The notes under the pieces: generated by a model
Seen by the model: only the letters and a program-made list of their open reading frames with translations
Database searches by the model: none
What the model was told of the DNA's origin: nothing
Position numbers and translations under genes: made by a program
In this document: positions 21,001-24,633 of the stretch, piece after piece
How the letters are laid out: every line of letters starts with the position of its first letter
Numbering within the stretch: position 1 is the stretch's first letter
Origin: an uncultured Oscillospiraceae bacterium
Lineage (GTDB): Bacteria; Bacillota; Clostridia; Oscillospirales; Oscillospiraceae
Length of the DNA: 64,000 nucleotides
Direction: 5' to 3'
Assembly (NCBI GenBank): GCA_947599925.1
Contig: CANQFT010000009.1
Location: 1 to 64,000 of the forward strand

Positions 21001-23888
21001 CCCCAGGCGTACACCGTGCCGTCCGCGGCCAGAGCCAGGGCGTGGTTGGCGCCCGCGGCGATGGCCACGATGTTGCACAGATAGCCGTCTTGGGTGGTGT
21101 TGCTGTCAGCCTCTTTGGGGCCCCGGACCAGCGTGGGGTCGGAGATGGACTGGGTGGCCACGGTCTGGCCCACGCCGGTCTGTCCCCGGCTGTTGACGCC
21201 CCAGGCGTACACCTGCCCCTCGGCGGTCAGGGCCAGGGAGTAGTTCAGCCCCGCCGCCACCATGACGATCCCCGTCATGGGCTCGGCCACGCCGCCGCCG
21301 CTCACCACGTAGATGGGCTCCGGGGTGCGGACGGTACCGGCGTGCTTGCTGCCCATGGCGTTGGTGCCGCTGGGGGCCTGGCCCCAGGCCCAGACACTGC
21401 CGTCGGCCTTCAGCGCCAGGGAGTGCAACGACCCCGCGGAGACCTGGGGCACGGCGGTCTTGGGGGTATACCCGCCCACGGCGTTGGGGTCGAGGGCCGG
21501 GCCGGAACTGAGGGTAAAGCGTCCCCGGACCTCCAGCTGGAGCACAGCGTAGACGTCGCCGCTGGTGGTCCCGGCCGCGCTGGCGTAGACCGCCGTGCGG
21601 CCCTCCCGCAGCGCCGTGACCTTGCCGGTGGCGTCCACCGTGGCCACTCTGGGATCCAGCACGGAGTAGAGCACCGGCCGGGTGCTGGCGGGGTTGCGGG
21701 ACCCTCCAAAGGCGCTCTCCAGGAAGGGGGCCACGTCGCACACGCTGTCCACAAAGACGCGCACATGGTAGATCTCGTTGGCCGCGCCGCCAAACAGGGC
21801 CGGGCCCTGGTTCTGGACATTGAACAGGGCCAACAGCTCGGTGTCGGTGGGGTCGCTGCCGTTGGTCAGGGCGTAGGCGCCGCCGATCTGGTCGATGGCG
21901 GGAGCCTCGCTCTCCTCCGGAGTGTCGGCCTGGTCGCTGACAGGCTCCTCCTCCTGCTCGGCCTGGTCCTCGTCCCGGGGCTTCTCTTCTTCGTCCACAT
22001 CGGTCTGACTGCTGCTGCCGGGCAGCTGGGGAACGGTGGCCGTGCCCATGTAGTAGGCCGCGCCGTAGGTCTCCAGCCCCGCCTCCGGCACCCGCACGCC
22101 AAAGTAGACCTGGTACATCATGCTGCCCGAAGCGTCGATGGTGGGGGTGACCACCGCGGTCTTGACCACGGTCTCCTCCCCGTACTGCTCCTCCTCGTCA
22201 CGGGTGAGCTTATCGGACACCTTGTCCCCGCTGTCCCCGTCGGCGGCGGAGATGCCGCCCTCTTGGGGCACGATGGTGGAGCCGGAACCCCCTCCGGAGG
22301 CGCCCAGTTCGCTCAAAACCTGGTCCAAGGTCTTGTTGCCGTTGGCGCTGTCGATCAGAGCGCCGCCGGTGCGGACCTCATCGGAGCCCTGGTCCCCGTC
22401 GGAGGCGGCGTCATCGGCGGCGTTGCTGTTGACAGCATCGCCGTTGGCAGCGGCATCGTTATTGACAACATCACTACTGACAGCGTCGTTGTTGGCGTCA
22501 TCGCTATTGGCGGCGTCATTTTCGCCGCTCTCTTCCTTATTATATATAGGTGTGGTCTCGGCCTGGTCCTCCTCCGCCTCGGCGGCGGGGACCTCCGGGG
22601 TCTCCTGGCCCTGGACAGCCTCCCCGGTCTGGGGCGCGGGCACGGCCTGGCTCTCCTCCGGCGGCTCCACCTTCTCGTCGGCCACCGGCTCCGGCTCAGA
22701 GACCTGCGGGGTCTGGCCGTCCTCCGCGGCGGGCGCGGCCTCGACCTGGGCGCCGTCGTCGGCGGGCGCGGCCTCGACCTGGGCGCCGTCGTCGATGGGC
22801 GCGGCCTCGGTCTCTTCCGCGTCCTCGTCCAGCACCACCGGGGCCTTCACCTGGCCGCTCTGGGCGTCAAACAGGCTGAAATCCTCCAGACCGCCGTCGC
22901 CGCCGGTCTGGCTCTGGGCCTGCTGCTGGGCCTGGGCCAACAGCTGGTCCACGTCTACCTGGGCGCTGTCCCCTTCGCCCACGGTGAGGCCCTCGGCCCT
23001 GGCCCGCTCCTCAAAGGGGGTCAGGTCGTAGGCGGAGTTGGACTGGGTCAGGCCGCCCTCCTTATACATCTCATAGAGGAAGTCCTGGATCTCCTGGGAC
23101 TCGTCGGCCACGCTCTTGGTGCCGGTCTGGGTGGGCTCGGTGGCGCCCAGCAGGTCCTGGATGTTGTCCGCGTCCGGGGAGAGCATGGTTGCGCCGGAGG
23201 AGTTCCCGCCGCTGGAGGTCACGTTGGCCACCGCGTCGGTGGGACCCACCCACTTCACCAGGGCGGTGCAGGTAACGGAGGGCGCCTGGTCCTCGCTGGC
23301 GTCCAGCACGCCCCAGTCCAGGGCCTCGATCTGGATGTAGTCCTTGAAGTCGTACCCGTTGTAGATCGTCTCCCAGACGAACTGCTCCGTGACCTTCAGT
23401 TTGGCGGAGGCCTTCCTCCGCAGGGCCCGGCGATGGCTCTCCGGGATGGCGGCGATGGCCTGGCGGTAGTCGTCGTTGAGGTAGGCGCACCGCTCCAGAT
23501 CCACGTCTCCGGGGAAGAACGCGGCGAACTCCTCCAAGCTCTCCAGCTTGCCGAAGTATCGCACGTCGGTCACCGTGGCGGTCACCCGGACCTCCCGCAT
23601 CTCGCTGGTGAAGCCGATGGCGCTGTGGTCCAGCACCAGCGGCACGGTGTACTCCGCCTCGTCCTCCGCCTCGCCGTCCTCGCCGTCCGGCCCGGTGACG
23701 TCGGGCCCGGTGGCGTCGGCGTCGGGCCGGTCCGCCGGCTGCTCGGTCCGCGCCTCGGCGTCCGGGTCCTGGCCGGTGATGGTGGCCGCGGCGGCCGTGG
23801 TGAACAGAGAGAGGATCATAGAGGCCGCCAAAAGGCCGCCGACGATCCGCTTGCCCAGGTTTTTCCATAAACTCAGGTCTACGTCCAT
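1..23888 (-). CDS. Giant secreted RCC1-repeat protein (3' end beyond window)
   Basis: The frame is open from ATG 23888 to the window edge, giving at least 7,962 residues with no stop seen. AAAGGAGG lies just upstream of the ATG. Residues 1-35 form a signal peptide (KR, hydrophobic core, AAAA near 32-35). An unassigned N-terminal region and an acidic linker (about 330-500) follow, then a Big_2-like Ig segment (about 706-785). After that come roughly 50 RCC1-type units of the pattern VAAGxxHxxAL-x-DGxVWAWGxNxxGQLG, for example near 20,790, 19,120, 14,290, 12,080, 7,390, 3,490 and 330. RCC1 units build seven-bladed beta-propellers, so seven or more propellers are possible. Non-RCC1 interludes lie near 17,700-14,400, 13,760-13,030 and 9,140-7,960. 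Function is unknown; an exported adhesin or surface scaffold is inference. The cell anchor, if any, would be off the left edge. The family call is firm; the exact repeat count was made by eye. Confidence 0.93.
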   Translation of the reverse strand, partial: MDVDLSLWKNLGKRIVGGLLAASMILSLFTTAAAATITGQDPDAEARTEQPADRPDADATGPDVTGPDGEDGEAEDEAEYTVPLVLDHSAIGFTSEMREVRVTATVTDVRYFGKLESLEEFAAFFPGDVDLERCAYLNDDYRQAIAAIPESHRRALRRKASAKLKVTEQFVWETIYNGYDFKDYIQIEALDWGVLDASEDQAPSVTCTALVKWVGPTDAVANVTSSGGNSSGATMLSPDADNIQDLLGATEPTQTGTKSVADESQEIQDFLYEMYKEGGLTQSNSAYDLTPFEERARAEGLTVGEGDSAQVDVDQLLAQAQQQAQSQTGGDGGLEDFSLFDAQSGQVKAPVVLDEDAEETEAAPIDDGAQVEAAPADDGAQVEAAPAAEDGQTPQVSEPEPVADEKVEPPEESQAVPAPQTGEAVQGQETPEVPAAEAEEDQAETTPIYNKEESGENDAANSDDANNDAVSSDVVNNDAAANGDAVNSNAADDAASDGDQGSDEVRTGGALIDSANGNKTLDQVLSELGASGGGSGSTIVPQEGGISAADGDSGDKVSDKLTRDEEEQYGEETVVKTAVVTPTIDASGSMMYQVYFGVRVPEAGLETYGAAYYMGTATVPQLPGSSSQTDVDEEEKPRDEDQAEQEEEPVSDQADTPEESEAPAIDQIGGAYALTNGSDPTDTELLALFNVQNQGPALFGGAANEIYHVRVFVDSVCDVAPFLESAFGGSRNPASTRPVLYSVLDPRVATVDATGKVTALREGRTAVYASAAGTTSGDVYAVLQLEVRGRFTLSSGPALDPNAVGGYTPKTAVPQVSAGSLHSLALKADGSVWAWGQAPSGTNAMGSKHAGTVRTPEPIYVVSGGGVAEPMTGIVMVAAGLNYSLALTAEGQVYAWGVNSRGQTGVGQTVATQSISDPTLVRGPKEADSNTTQDGYLCNIVAIAAGANHALALAADGTVYAWGEGTYGQLGVSTDLLEQTMESGHQVYYSCYPVVVRDDEGKPLKNIISVAAGGSASVALNVRGEVFTWGDNRRGQLGQNKDPEATAAEGESNLGSDKATQLDVYQLFTQGGSEPVYETGFDGVVAITAGGAAATRRTDSATGEVISNSYGHVLAVKADLRVDYDEGNNPIQVDETSVFGWGANGHGEVGNSSEQPESGQIDATHVLLPYEAMYPAANTTQVRTVAVSAGTNHSLAITREIPLVDDDPDDQIAAQPDPNAEPAYYTYAWGYDERGQLGQGHGSGNVSGGNGNANSQQRTPTKMLKEDYPADIQKDDDYQFVYVQDSQGVAAGNSFSILWDETGEVFGTGHNYNFQLGAPSLSVLEDGGGESASVPVRVGDGVSKNLIYDKVWVFTTMTDEDTGETSTQLTARYAVQPDAVPVAGEPGDSAIASNVASVPVSQLVQVDLTDNDQDAQELMDLTDEQLAALKDVGMEYGITLTDQQFAVVFKNGMKRYYSVGFNLSERDRAVPSADGSDMIYGHTDKEELPNLDITDTRDHQPPADRGQEDQVPWLLLDRNNGVLEPTELKDVTSVVGMVEDAPDVDVNGVYAGKLKVTVNDANNFATPMVASGENFTVALKSDGTVWAWGDNTYGQLGTGLTYEQLPYAPYPMRVTGLGTRDSLPVMQRLTLIKEIAVGYRHVLARTADGAVYAWGDNSRGQLGQGETIEVGTGRKDVIHGIDDSVEPPQFRDESGNLVPLAGTGSCYPIQVTGGTSSENSGSGYLMGATAIGAGGYHSMAVVDDTGYVYTWGDNSRAQLGTGYTVGASGTLRTYPDRVVRDVNGTSPESKFLTSAESVIGGGWHSLAVGPFPYAGSDSSGISGSDAVSVAAWGDNTFGQLGINHRQDYDDGIYCGIAVEYMKDQTDRLIDSVLAVAAGEYHTVLLLRGDPVNGGSVYVAGRYDEGQCGMAADTDVNVSRETFLKYCEPLPDPNTDKTMEAVGIAAGKYHTAVLVGKRQAVAGDAGALGPIVQSEIYVFGSNTAGQLGKEAVDSQGNYQATSTMTSAGGRNYTYTQNRVIKPASVQGVVTSLSAGGEHTVALTDLGEVFTWGKNEQGQLGEMSLVDRSATSQAGFDEAYIPVVSGVVNYGGNLKYDVRMETRQNSVRWDDKTELGEKYNVCDYLLWPNLPSRWGVTPNDEGFDEDAYPYMLDKTIEKDNDYYTHYDATEVPGGSYTIWSRAAGEAWKDTGKEVKVGKGVDFTETPAVIDFFSIDFSVLDAKAGKGQNSTVRVYYTVGGTTTEIHSGESVWGGGRLEAVAQGQSGVVPDYTYDWTVWLGQDADRRLGVEGVSEGEGDYTTSVEMRQPVRDEDDDRAPTESEKATMDGHLVIPALENAVEIQVTVDDPEQFDVELNVRLDDRSWTASDRKLFLKSSYITVPLVQDSGRGNLYQAADVPEGTYTVWEYQTTATGAGYDPDSRQIVDPSLCLEGPLQITVRRGSGSGPQITTNSETSPNDVSLDYYTMNADILPEYGVAHAYLEISYAQLTTDAKGDEVYVANPASEWSGLRGKPVMENAPLYLAANGVVCEGFIGSSIRTTWEPATGSAATGLVDVPGTSSLNQGPRVVKVARVTGKANLHVVMDGGVAGDKNRVSYMAVQLFKNDIPWPTATSDGYHVYAESVMDRNVSRVERKDQVWARYELTHVGNGVFDTSALGGIPNDIYRIYIGYPNGVKIPVVTGYFALSPRGYTDGGVSSLPVVPDAAKGTALKIHMREVAYNVVAANLNDTMTRNTEAYVQIISGFDSSLEYLDSAGDIHTLGGWNPKGLILVDPDQAAPDYNVTVVDTIHVVANGTNNKTPETGTIVLPQDNEVAVQILGSNADEFRISVSASTTEATSSNLYDNFDMIQADPLPLGYPMTFSTEPGHHKNFGGATDYTSVVRDPDYPNDDTQKNNNAEPWSLSTATAIYIDVYGKTDAGILAGGESQAVLSSVTQQPEAESIALDFDFYGVISNSAVKLMASAEPETEVEAVVPGRVLANWTDQDVKLTDLALGNYIELVEGDTVDIVGTVENYIPDFRLQYTPTQQRYYINRTTDLTSGLSQPYLDKPPEEIQVGTTVDGRPVMEPNPERYAQVVELPVQDSNGNPTSDTYKEGQDDLWGGDTEYRLQLTTSDPEIVRAEGYTLTAGAKNGTATVRVYNPATGHSAMITVHVLNVVNAQGVDENGEPLAMEYAYKATPAIALGEDFSVALKADGTVWTWGDNTYGQLGIDQERDVTPYANAPQAVVTVSDTGVATAIRHVVAIAAGARHAVALTREGTVYVWGDDTFGQLGVDPADFAIRQSDLGGQEQIVGYVSYSAVEAQLQDDAGKDIVLGKVVEVAAGDGFTVVRTDRNTVWAWGRNDKGQLGIGYTGDVFGYDPVRKANEEVVVDVGAAGNGGLFGHLVTTLFADQVGQDTDKISAKVSHFTQESPFERDLDCELDSRPLYAIGEPYYLDSYYIYAKYLLDLTSFVSRQELALSGEGNVADLYKDGKLIMPIDDYRGNEMRTQRQYTLAMELYRAAKDYLQEAHERMCALSNGYADQGSETFVPLLGDLGETGSDPGDLYDLGWTLAEPTYSGIKWSFEDYEAALEKYNWRMENRSWVGWQGEYVNSANAADADCYESEPTFFYGDGEALGLREYTWVPHQVMEGAAASKGYYLSEIMAISAGDSHVMALRSDGSLFAWGDNTYGQLGVGLDAGLYATAKEASANSGLGATFSYRVPVRVREGNILSERGPAIERPALEVGGERTGEYLVNVMAVSAGGDHTLVLLSDGTVAAFGKNTYGQLGDNTVAQTTYNIEDLVGEESGQPEEYWVDAYDLLADGVVVSRVAQATMVRTGDGELLQHVRAVAAGGNSSEAVVKDPEDPALAVHVGGAVYAWGSNMEGQLGLDELQEDAETGARTGYVGHPVQVAPGYSDGGVNNYGYFNSAIRIAVGGRHMAAVRSNGYVWNWGDNSSGQLGNGELEDRFMAVQAGDGESKSLVFSRYEHYNDLDQLLHVYNQLRPKGEATTYVDNIAADQTDGTNGNPNIVMMDEGDYLRFDLNDILYSHRTGFNLISDGTNESIADTLHLVDVGVTDPSMFVAQPVEGMPNTWDIKPTEHKDGQKLGLTSVYFDYEFAGLKTESGEDPATSNMMVLPIWAKYRQTYDSAQPASDDNAGVFAAPMVAAGQRHAIALDAMGRVWVWGDNSKGQLALDPTIPGNEFIDHPVQVTNFYTYDPQNAESNTTPQLALDGGPLTFTAVAAGKDFSYALDVDGHVWAWGNNYDDSGIQTDSHKLDQLGRGADNSYKGYQPMRVLSRVKKVGTLGDEMVNKEYLYDTGKGVVYPQNYQERDAIVAIAAGEDFGLALSLSGFVYTWGNNDRGQLGLADRKTATSSYAKYVGKGKSPSRYTHMQEVVAVTAGGKSAGALFANGTVYTYGDNTYGQLGDGGTNVHYSAVQVQGGEGGLWTSGSGTYDASRPGLNPNDKNDFAFNKAVAIAAGDGHMAAIALNIQMNSDDTTTKDFTVTPGLYGWGRNDYHQLGDGVTQSIPTTVDGVEYFSGPMRMIAAEPADGGAPGYVYAGARQLAAGYHATLAQVENQRVKAENAANLGVGGTDQLDAVQLLAWGDNSKGQLGNYALSRENVKSGSYVDYDNTVAREVLYGSQVIDDTYHWMQRVSTMSAGGDFIVFARETGTVFAAGSNSAGQLGDYTQTDSEYPVVVGTLGYETLTVQGYTDSDATLRDLSPQVVLVEDEKLHFSLDDVGFFVDLGFNLLCNRPEAAVDAAGLEFTSLDESVTAQVSASAQELVFGPKDPANVKYGDTFIQIYHQDTGRTLLLRVKVVPKKTSGFITSPMVAAGKDHVIALKTDGSVWAWGSNAGGQLGDGTFVDRAYPVEVKDEKGLPFTNAVSVAAGDNFSVVLRDGDGDLATTADREVYVVGGLTSITTNLVRVLSDEELTQLSRAGEAKVMYMGRQGSGSSAALQPFVVPQGESDDWNGWDAAGVLYRAVEYRDQNGRAVEDPQSTRYHFQVTRNNVTTTYDSYLYDEERAQAMAEAGYTIYYLAYYAYYNEAWEDCGIWVDIPENCPNPIDVHTSEHMQRTRTQVTVHDLAVVDYQAKPTDSSSITYTYGSANRLERVSYTEGLTTYVFDQHYTDPTTGATFLVTAAFDDFITLLTNNQGIYDTYEKVQATLWQTWGWDCAMFLVEGNVPGVNSAWVQSINWVSGTKDYFNGMLTCATCGLEYYNPADTITPVVCGDPSCTLVGQNYFTLIYEDAKNVWDSYASLRDTVDWHQLPEDEQSYRIWSCQRGHVWIVPYDSGEDIPTPEVKRLTWAEVQANPDFDPSHAVDIKRNPATIVVEHPVTDIIDIAAGADHMLALTADGHVYAAGANAEGELGQGDTQAVGYAALVKGYKGRGYLEHVIDVEAGEDFSVALMNNGTVYTWGRNNVGQLGNELVPHADIYREIDGVRTLIAADHSATPVQVNSGEYGLDGEAQFRVLSGVYAISAGRRHVVAAARENTWNGAGYDRTSAVFGWGDNNYGQLGNVSGFNWNGDANGGLGGYSRADGVTFVEAAARNMDVHGVTALSAGGEFTLIRTEERDPAAGTDGLSKLLGFGRNNMMQLTEACVITDGDSAGQTAGYSASPVTVVAGEWTRIKPDARWLDKTSLIAAGGQFGVAMMENGRVVTWGDNTHGQLGLAAIGQEGASEDTREKPYFAGQHEADMVEFSFAGSNIRSGGDSSFQETTLLWTENDSQAAVINTTAAKRYTYGGFNLIQASVEASAFNMDEAYPAGYTFLSADESIVKVFQRADGAWVMKSAGYTYSHFQKMGVTSVAAVDSQGNVISVFRVRVQGYADNDPAKVRVATPMILGTPYGAIALKANGEIYIWGRFNARGYDSDITAKPSSIPANYTNPVPKMTTRAIQFNTPTRMYLPGNTVATQMSVGAYYDQEAGDYFSHVVALGSDGEVYMWGDNTYGQTGFYQAADVYYKTIVQGLTRHGDGGITSQDQPVLKDITRKALIQFTGYYASTAAASSSAFETGLLNTSFVSLNDHLVARAAAGQWSAYYRDDLGQLNTDPDDNAVFPENYDKNNDGDIIDRIPWLSSFSGPADQKTRIVSVAAGDRHTLLLDSNGNVWAFGDNSNGQLGQGDTNDLYYAEEEGQHVNAQKTIRDVRTYRNHALYTPVKVVQGVSASDDAYLSRVIQIAAGSNYSMALRADGVVFAWGGNEHGQLGIVATGNVTVPSEVSRAVDQSEGDYYFKNVMAIDTGRDHTLAIAVGPRAEAAPGAALRDRVTTRAYAWGSNQYGKLGQGKVGAERAAELNVEGSGVTDETYLEKSTNPVPIQERYTQQVLAPGTGIHKEDDPLTGDVDESTQWEVEPEYIDQTAWRPLEGVRQVAASSDYSMVQVADRLTVVEQHHQEADNVLSGEDAANQGVVGQPVWATPGHPAYLNTEYEDSLVWAFGRNDQGQLALGERIGTEQTVVPEDTTYPHRMLKGGTVSQVEIVGGAELSEYVRETLYLGDGYTTYHHVLEDGTVWFSGTNSHHEGADYTTVERQALTQTGTESYYSLVIHQAQVWDTKTTQYVYPTQSGGTWTWPPSYTTTELKMPRSITIYEDQLLYITPSGENGLHEAFSSTFNLIDDSFERQLPDDAVVTYTSSDETIAVFVYDADQGRWYLRPTGQAYGRLIITVNNVHNNYRGDYEVIVLPTESVGEGLPTASVTVKAAENATIALQANGTVWMWGRIGLRRGQTDESGNTTLYGNSSYNYSDSGNILGVPRNPTYYVTYEYPTQVTFNGLAADEYIVDIDAYGSGFDEDGVQSFIALSNKGRVFTWGNNDYGQLGNGDWNSYVGANPCSGHANHYNNFYQRSTDRLTASVVEGALKGQVILSIAMGDGFALAASNSGQVYAWGRNDRGQMGQGTLGHWNYEYQGYGGCGATLYFPRMGDMLQLQPALVKGMQGLGNLQHVARVAAGHDHVLALRNDGYVYVWGDNTYGELGDNWNRNTLNSDDEPKALYHSYPVLARAGESDEDAYFLHDVTRVAAGDDYSLVLLRDGSVYAFGRNDMGQLGVYHTRDGKDVSAASATPMTPVPAQVLLHDGSTEPGVTEGDIPLHAWHIAAGAKHALAQDEQTNTLYAWGRNTYGQLGNDDTAVYDAAEVQRVYYPVVVLRGDNDKLLSGDDPDAANQPFRYATEFAGGENFTVIMRDDGQIYIMGDYNWGKFDFDTGDAVIRNDSRAPDRFGNDETKLFVWAKQTAGANTPSLADDVYSKYSNLITLQYAVQPDQATRLAMGSMDDDLLPTTVDAGGTDSSVVLIPYDELYQDYYFPYSLRFSAYRKSFAQVRQDYLATGVDLQDYFQADTSDPSVVAVQVTPDGIEIRATGVGAANVSIWNGYVSDDRDVGGYHTMLTVRVTEVSQGVRAYRADSAKSAASYTLGSDPAAFSGLTAATAVPMVDSGYNYTVALKANGSVWVWGALGGNHPVQVLSSGGAQVAAGYSTAVVATQSGGVYTIANNTSGNPAATAVSLTNIIRVAAGYGWQAALSGDTGEVWVWGNNYLTETRKSGFTSLQPSLSAPTKLRAGMIPSHSGVVAGSVGLEHNSYLNNIIDIQGGRNALYLIHQDGTVYVVGQAGDSTATADMDDGAMGYQDHNTDLGAGYYRNVYTVKAYNPYPVSGGIQGARQLGDALTLAAGYYHALALTHGAVELEDGSGLTRPVHSLLSWGRNDKGQLGRQEVNITGTRGLGDQDSRLPGYVTAISAASSDVANAEISVSLGTEGVDTAVLRVYAGGYSSGVIYDADGDYATVTPADNFPFLWGENSDHNLGNVNAVADGAALSSTATAYRPLRGNSHNVLSLSDAALYGDKYDGYWNRPYALALGENAAVGVQVEGSVWAWGSDAGNALGNYGDTGAEQGAAYGANGSDMPVQVGQEDFYDLQINEARLHIRQIPGTNNDYDAYNLYSDAETGETGLAMAQSTLYSHSSLVKTTASGTEFVESPLKWRNEIGA
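7960..9140 (-). other. Interlude with zinc-ribbon-like cysteine cluster
   Basis: Nearly 400 residues (roughly 4,920-5,310) separate RCC1 blocks. Near 8,240-8,312 the translation gives CATC, then 15 residues, then CGDPSC. Near 8,100 there is a further SCQRGH. CxxC followed by CxxxxC is the layout of a small zinc ribbon or rubredoxin-like knuckle. The rest is rich in Tyr and Trp (for example YTIYYLAYYAYYNEAWED). No family was recognised. Cysteines are otherwise rare in this exported protein. Confidence 0.5.
13030..13760 (-). other. Helical interlude of giant protein
   Basis: About 245 residues (roughly 3,376-3,620) lack RCC1 repeats. They are rich in Tyr, Leu, Glu and Arg with a helical look (for example TLAMELYRAAKDYLQEAHER). 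RCC1 units flank it at about 13,870 and 12,890. No known domain was recognised. It interrupts the propeller repeats cleanly and could be an inserted cap or spacer. Confidence 0.5.
14400..17700 (-). other. Non-RCC1 beta-rich interlude of giant protein
   Basis: About 1,100 residues (roughly 2,063-3,163) contain no RCC1 signature. The sequence is dominated by alternating hydrophobic and polar strands, with phrases such as EIQVTVDDPEQFDVELNV and GNYIELVEGDTVDIVG, which suggests stacked Ig-like domains. The part next to the downstream RCC1 block reads TATVRVYNPATGHSAMITV, a Big_2-like ending. No family was recognised for most of it. It separates the first RCC1 block (21.4-17.7 kb) from the second. 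Confidence 0.55.
21535..21770 (-). other. Big_2-like Ig domain within giant protein
   Basis: The translated segment contains the core VATVDATGKVTALREGRT followed by AVYASAAG. This is the typical end of a bacterial Ig-like group 2 (Big_2) domain: a 'values at time / DGKVTAL..G.A.V.A' strand pair. It precedes the first RCC1 unit near 21,460. Big_2 domains are common stalk modules in surface proteins of Firmicutes. The boundaries are approximate. Confidence 0.65.
22390..22900 (-). other. Acidic Pro/Glu/Asn/Asp-rich linker of giant protein
   Basis: This in-frame segment of the giant RCC1 gene (residues about 330-500) has low complexity. It is rich in E, D, P, A and Q and contains two back-to-back copies of DDGAQVEAAPA. 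A stretch rich in N, D, A and S follows near 22,400-22,510, where the GC content drops. Such stretches usually act as flexible spacers between an exported N-terminus and folded domains. No catalytic or binding motif is visible. Confidence 0.7.
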
Positions 23889-24114
23889 GATCCCCCCTCC
23901 TTTCTTTTATATAGTGGGTGGAGACAGATATAGGTGTCTAAAATGGACGAAATACAAGATATTGTGGTTTATGCCATGCGAAAGGGCATAGGAATCCCAT
24001 GAATTCCCATTTTTACAAGCACATTATGCCACAACCCATTGGAAAATGCAAGCCTTTTTTTGTGGAACTTCACAGTTTCTCCCTCCGGGCGGGGCCTATC
24101 CCCGAAAAACGGGC
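23889..24114. other. Intergenic region upstream of giant gene
   Basis: Up to the terminator at 24115 this non-coding stretch is clearly more AT-rich than its surroundings. On the minus strand it holds the ribosome binding site of the giant gene. TATATA-like sequences near 23,915-23,935 may serve as a -10 box, but no convincing -35 box at the right spacing was found. It is therefore described as the probable promoter region only. Confidence 0.45.
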
Positions 24115-24161
24115 AAAAAAATCTGCCAAGGAGGGCCCGGAGCCACTCTTTGGCAGATTTT
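24115..24161 (-). terminator. Rho-independent terminator of DUF4358 gene
   Basis: A 12-bp stem (AAAATCTGCCAA at 24118-24129 with TTGGCAGATTTT at 24150-24161) encloses a 20-nt loop. On the minus strand it is followed by a run of T. It lies 14 bp past the stop codon of the minus-strand DUF4358 gene and ends the HAD / SGNH / DUF4358 unit. Confidence 0.85.
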
Positions 24162-24174
24162 GTCAACGATTTTC

Positions 24175-24633
24175 TCAGCCGTCCAGGGCGGACCGGGCCG
24201 CGTCGTAGTCGGCGCAGACCAGCACCAGCACCGTGCCGCCCCGCCGCTCCACCACCGCCTTGTCCAGCTTGGGCAGTTCGGCGGGCCGGTAGTCCCGGTT
24301 TTCCTCCACCTTGTCCTGGATGTGGGCCCTGGCCGCCTCCTCGAAGGCCGCCGCCGCGTCCTCGCTCTCAAAGGCGGCCACGGTGACCTCCTCCGCCGTG
24401 CCGCCGGGAGAGTAGTAGCACACCGCCTCCGCCGGGTCCTGGTCCTCCCAGCCGTACTCCCCCAGCATCACATCCTGGTCCAGCCGCTCCAGGGTCTCGG
24501 TGAACACGCCCGGAGTCTCCAACAGAGCCTGGGCCGCGGTCTCCGGGTCAAAGGGCTCCCCGGCCCCGCCGCCGCAGGCGCACAGGGCCCCGCACAAAAG
24601 CCCGCAGGCCAGCGCCGTTTTCCACTGTCTCAT
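24175..24633 (-). CDS. DUF4358 family lipoprotein
   Basis: This 152-residue exported protein starts at ATG 24633 with GGAGGAG just upstream; the ATG overlaps the stop of the preceding gene (ATGA). A short signal peptide ends in the lipobox-like LCAC, so it is probably membrane-anchored through Cys19. The mature part matches the DUF4358 pattern of Clostridia: FESEDAAAAFEEAARAHI, then VEENRDYRPAELPKLDKA, and a C-terminal hydrophobic strand GGTVLVLVCADYD. Its biochemical role is not known. In clostridial genomes such proteins often sit beside SGNH hydrolases and MBOAT acyltransferases (recalled knowledge). Here the SGNH partner is present and no MBOAT gene is visible. Family assignment is good; function is open. 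Confidence 0.82.
   Translation of the reverse strand: MRQWKTALACGLLCGALCACGGGAGEPFDPETAAQALLETPGVFTETLERLDQDVMLGEYGWEDQDPAEAVCYYSPGGTAEEVTVAAFESEDAAAAFEEAARAHIQDKVEENRDYRPAELPKLDKAVVERRGGTVLVLVCADYDAARSALDG

Noticed and set aside
192-23870. Two plus-strand open frames of 6,656 and 1,234 residues
   Set aside because: They are the codon-register antisense of the RCC1 gene. They lack a ribosome binding site, signal peptide and known domains, and their composition is that of complemented codons.
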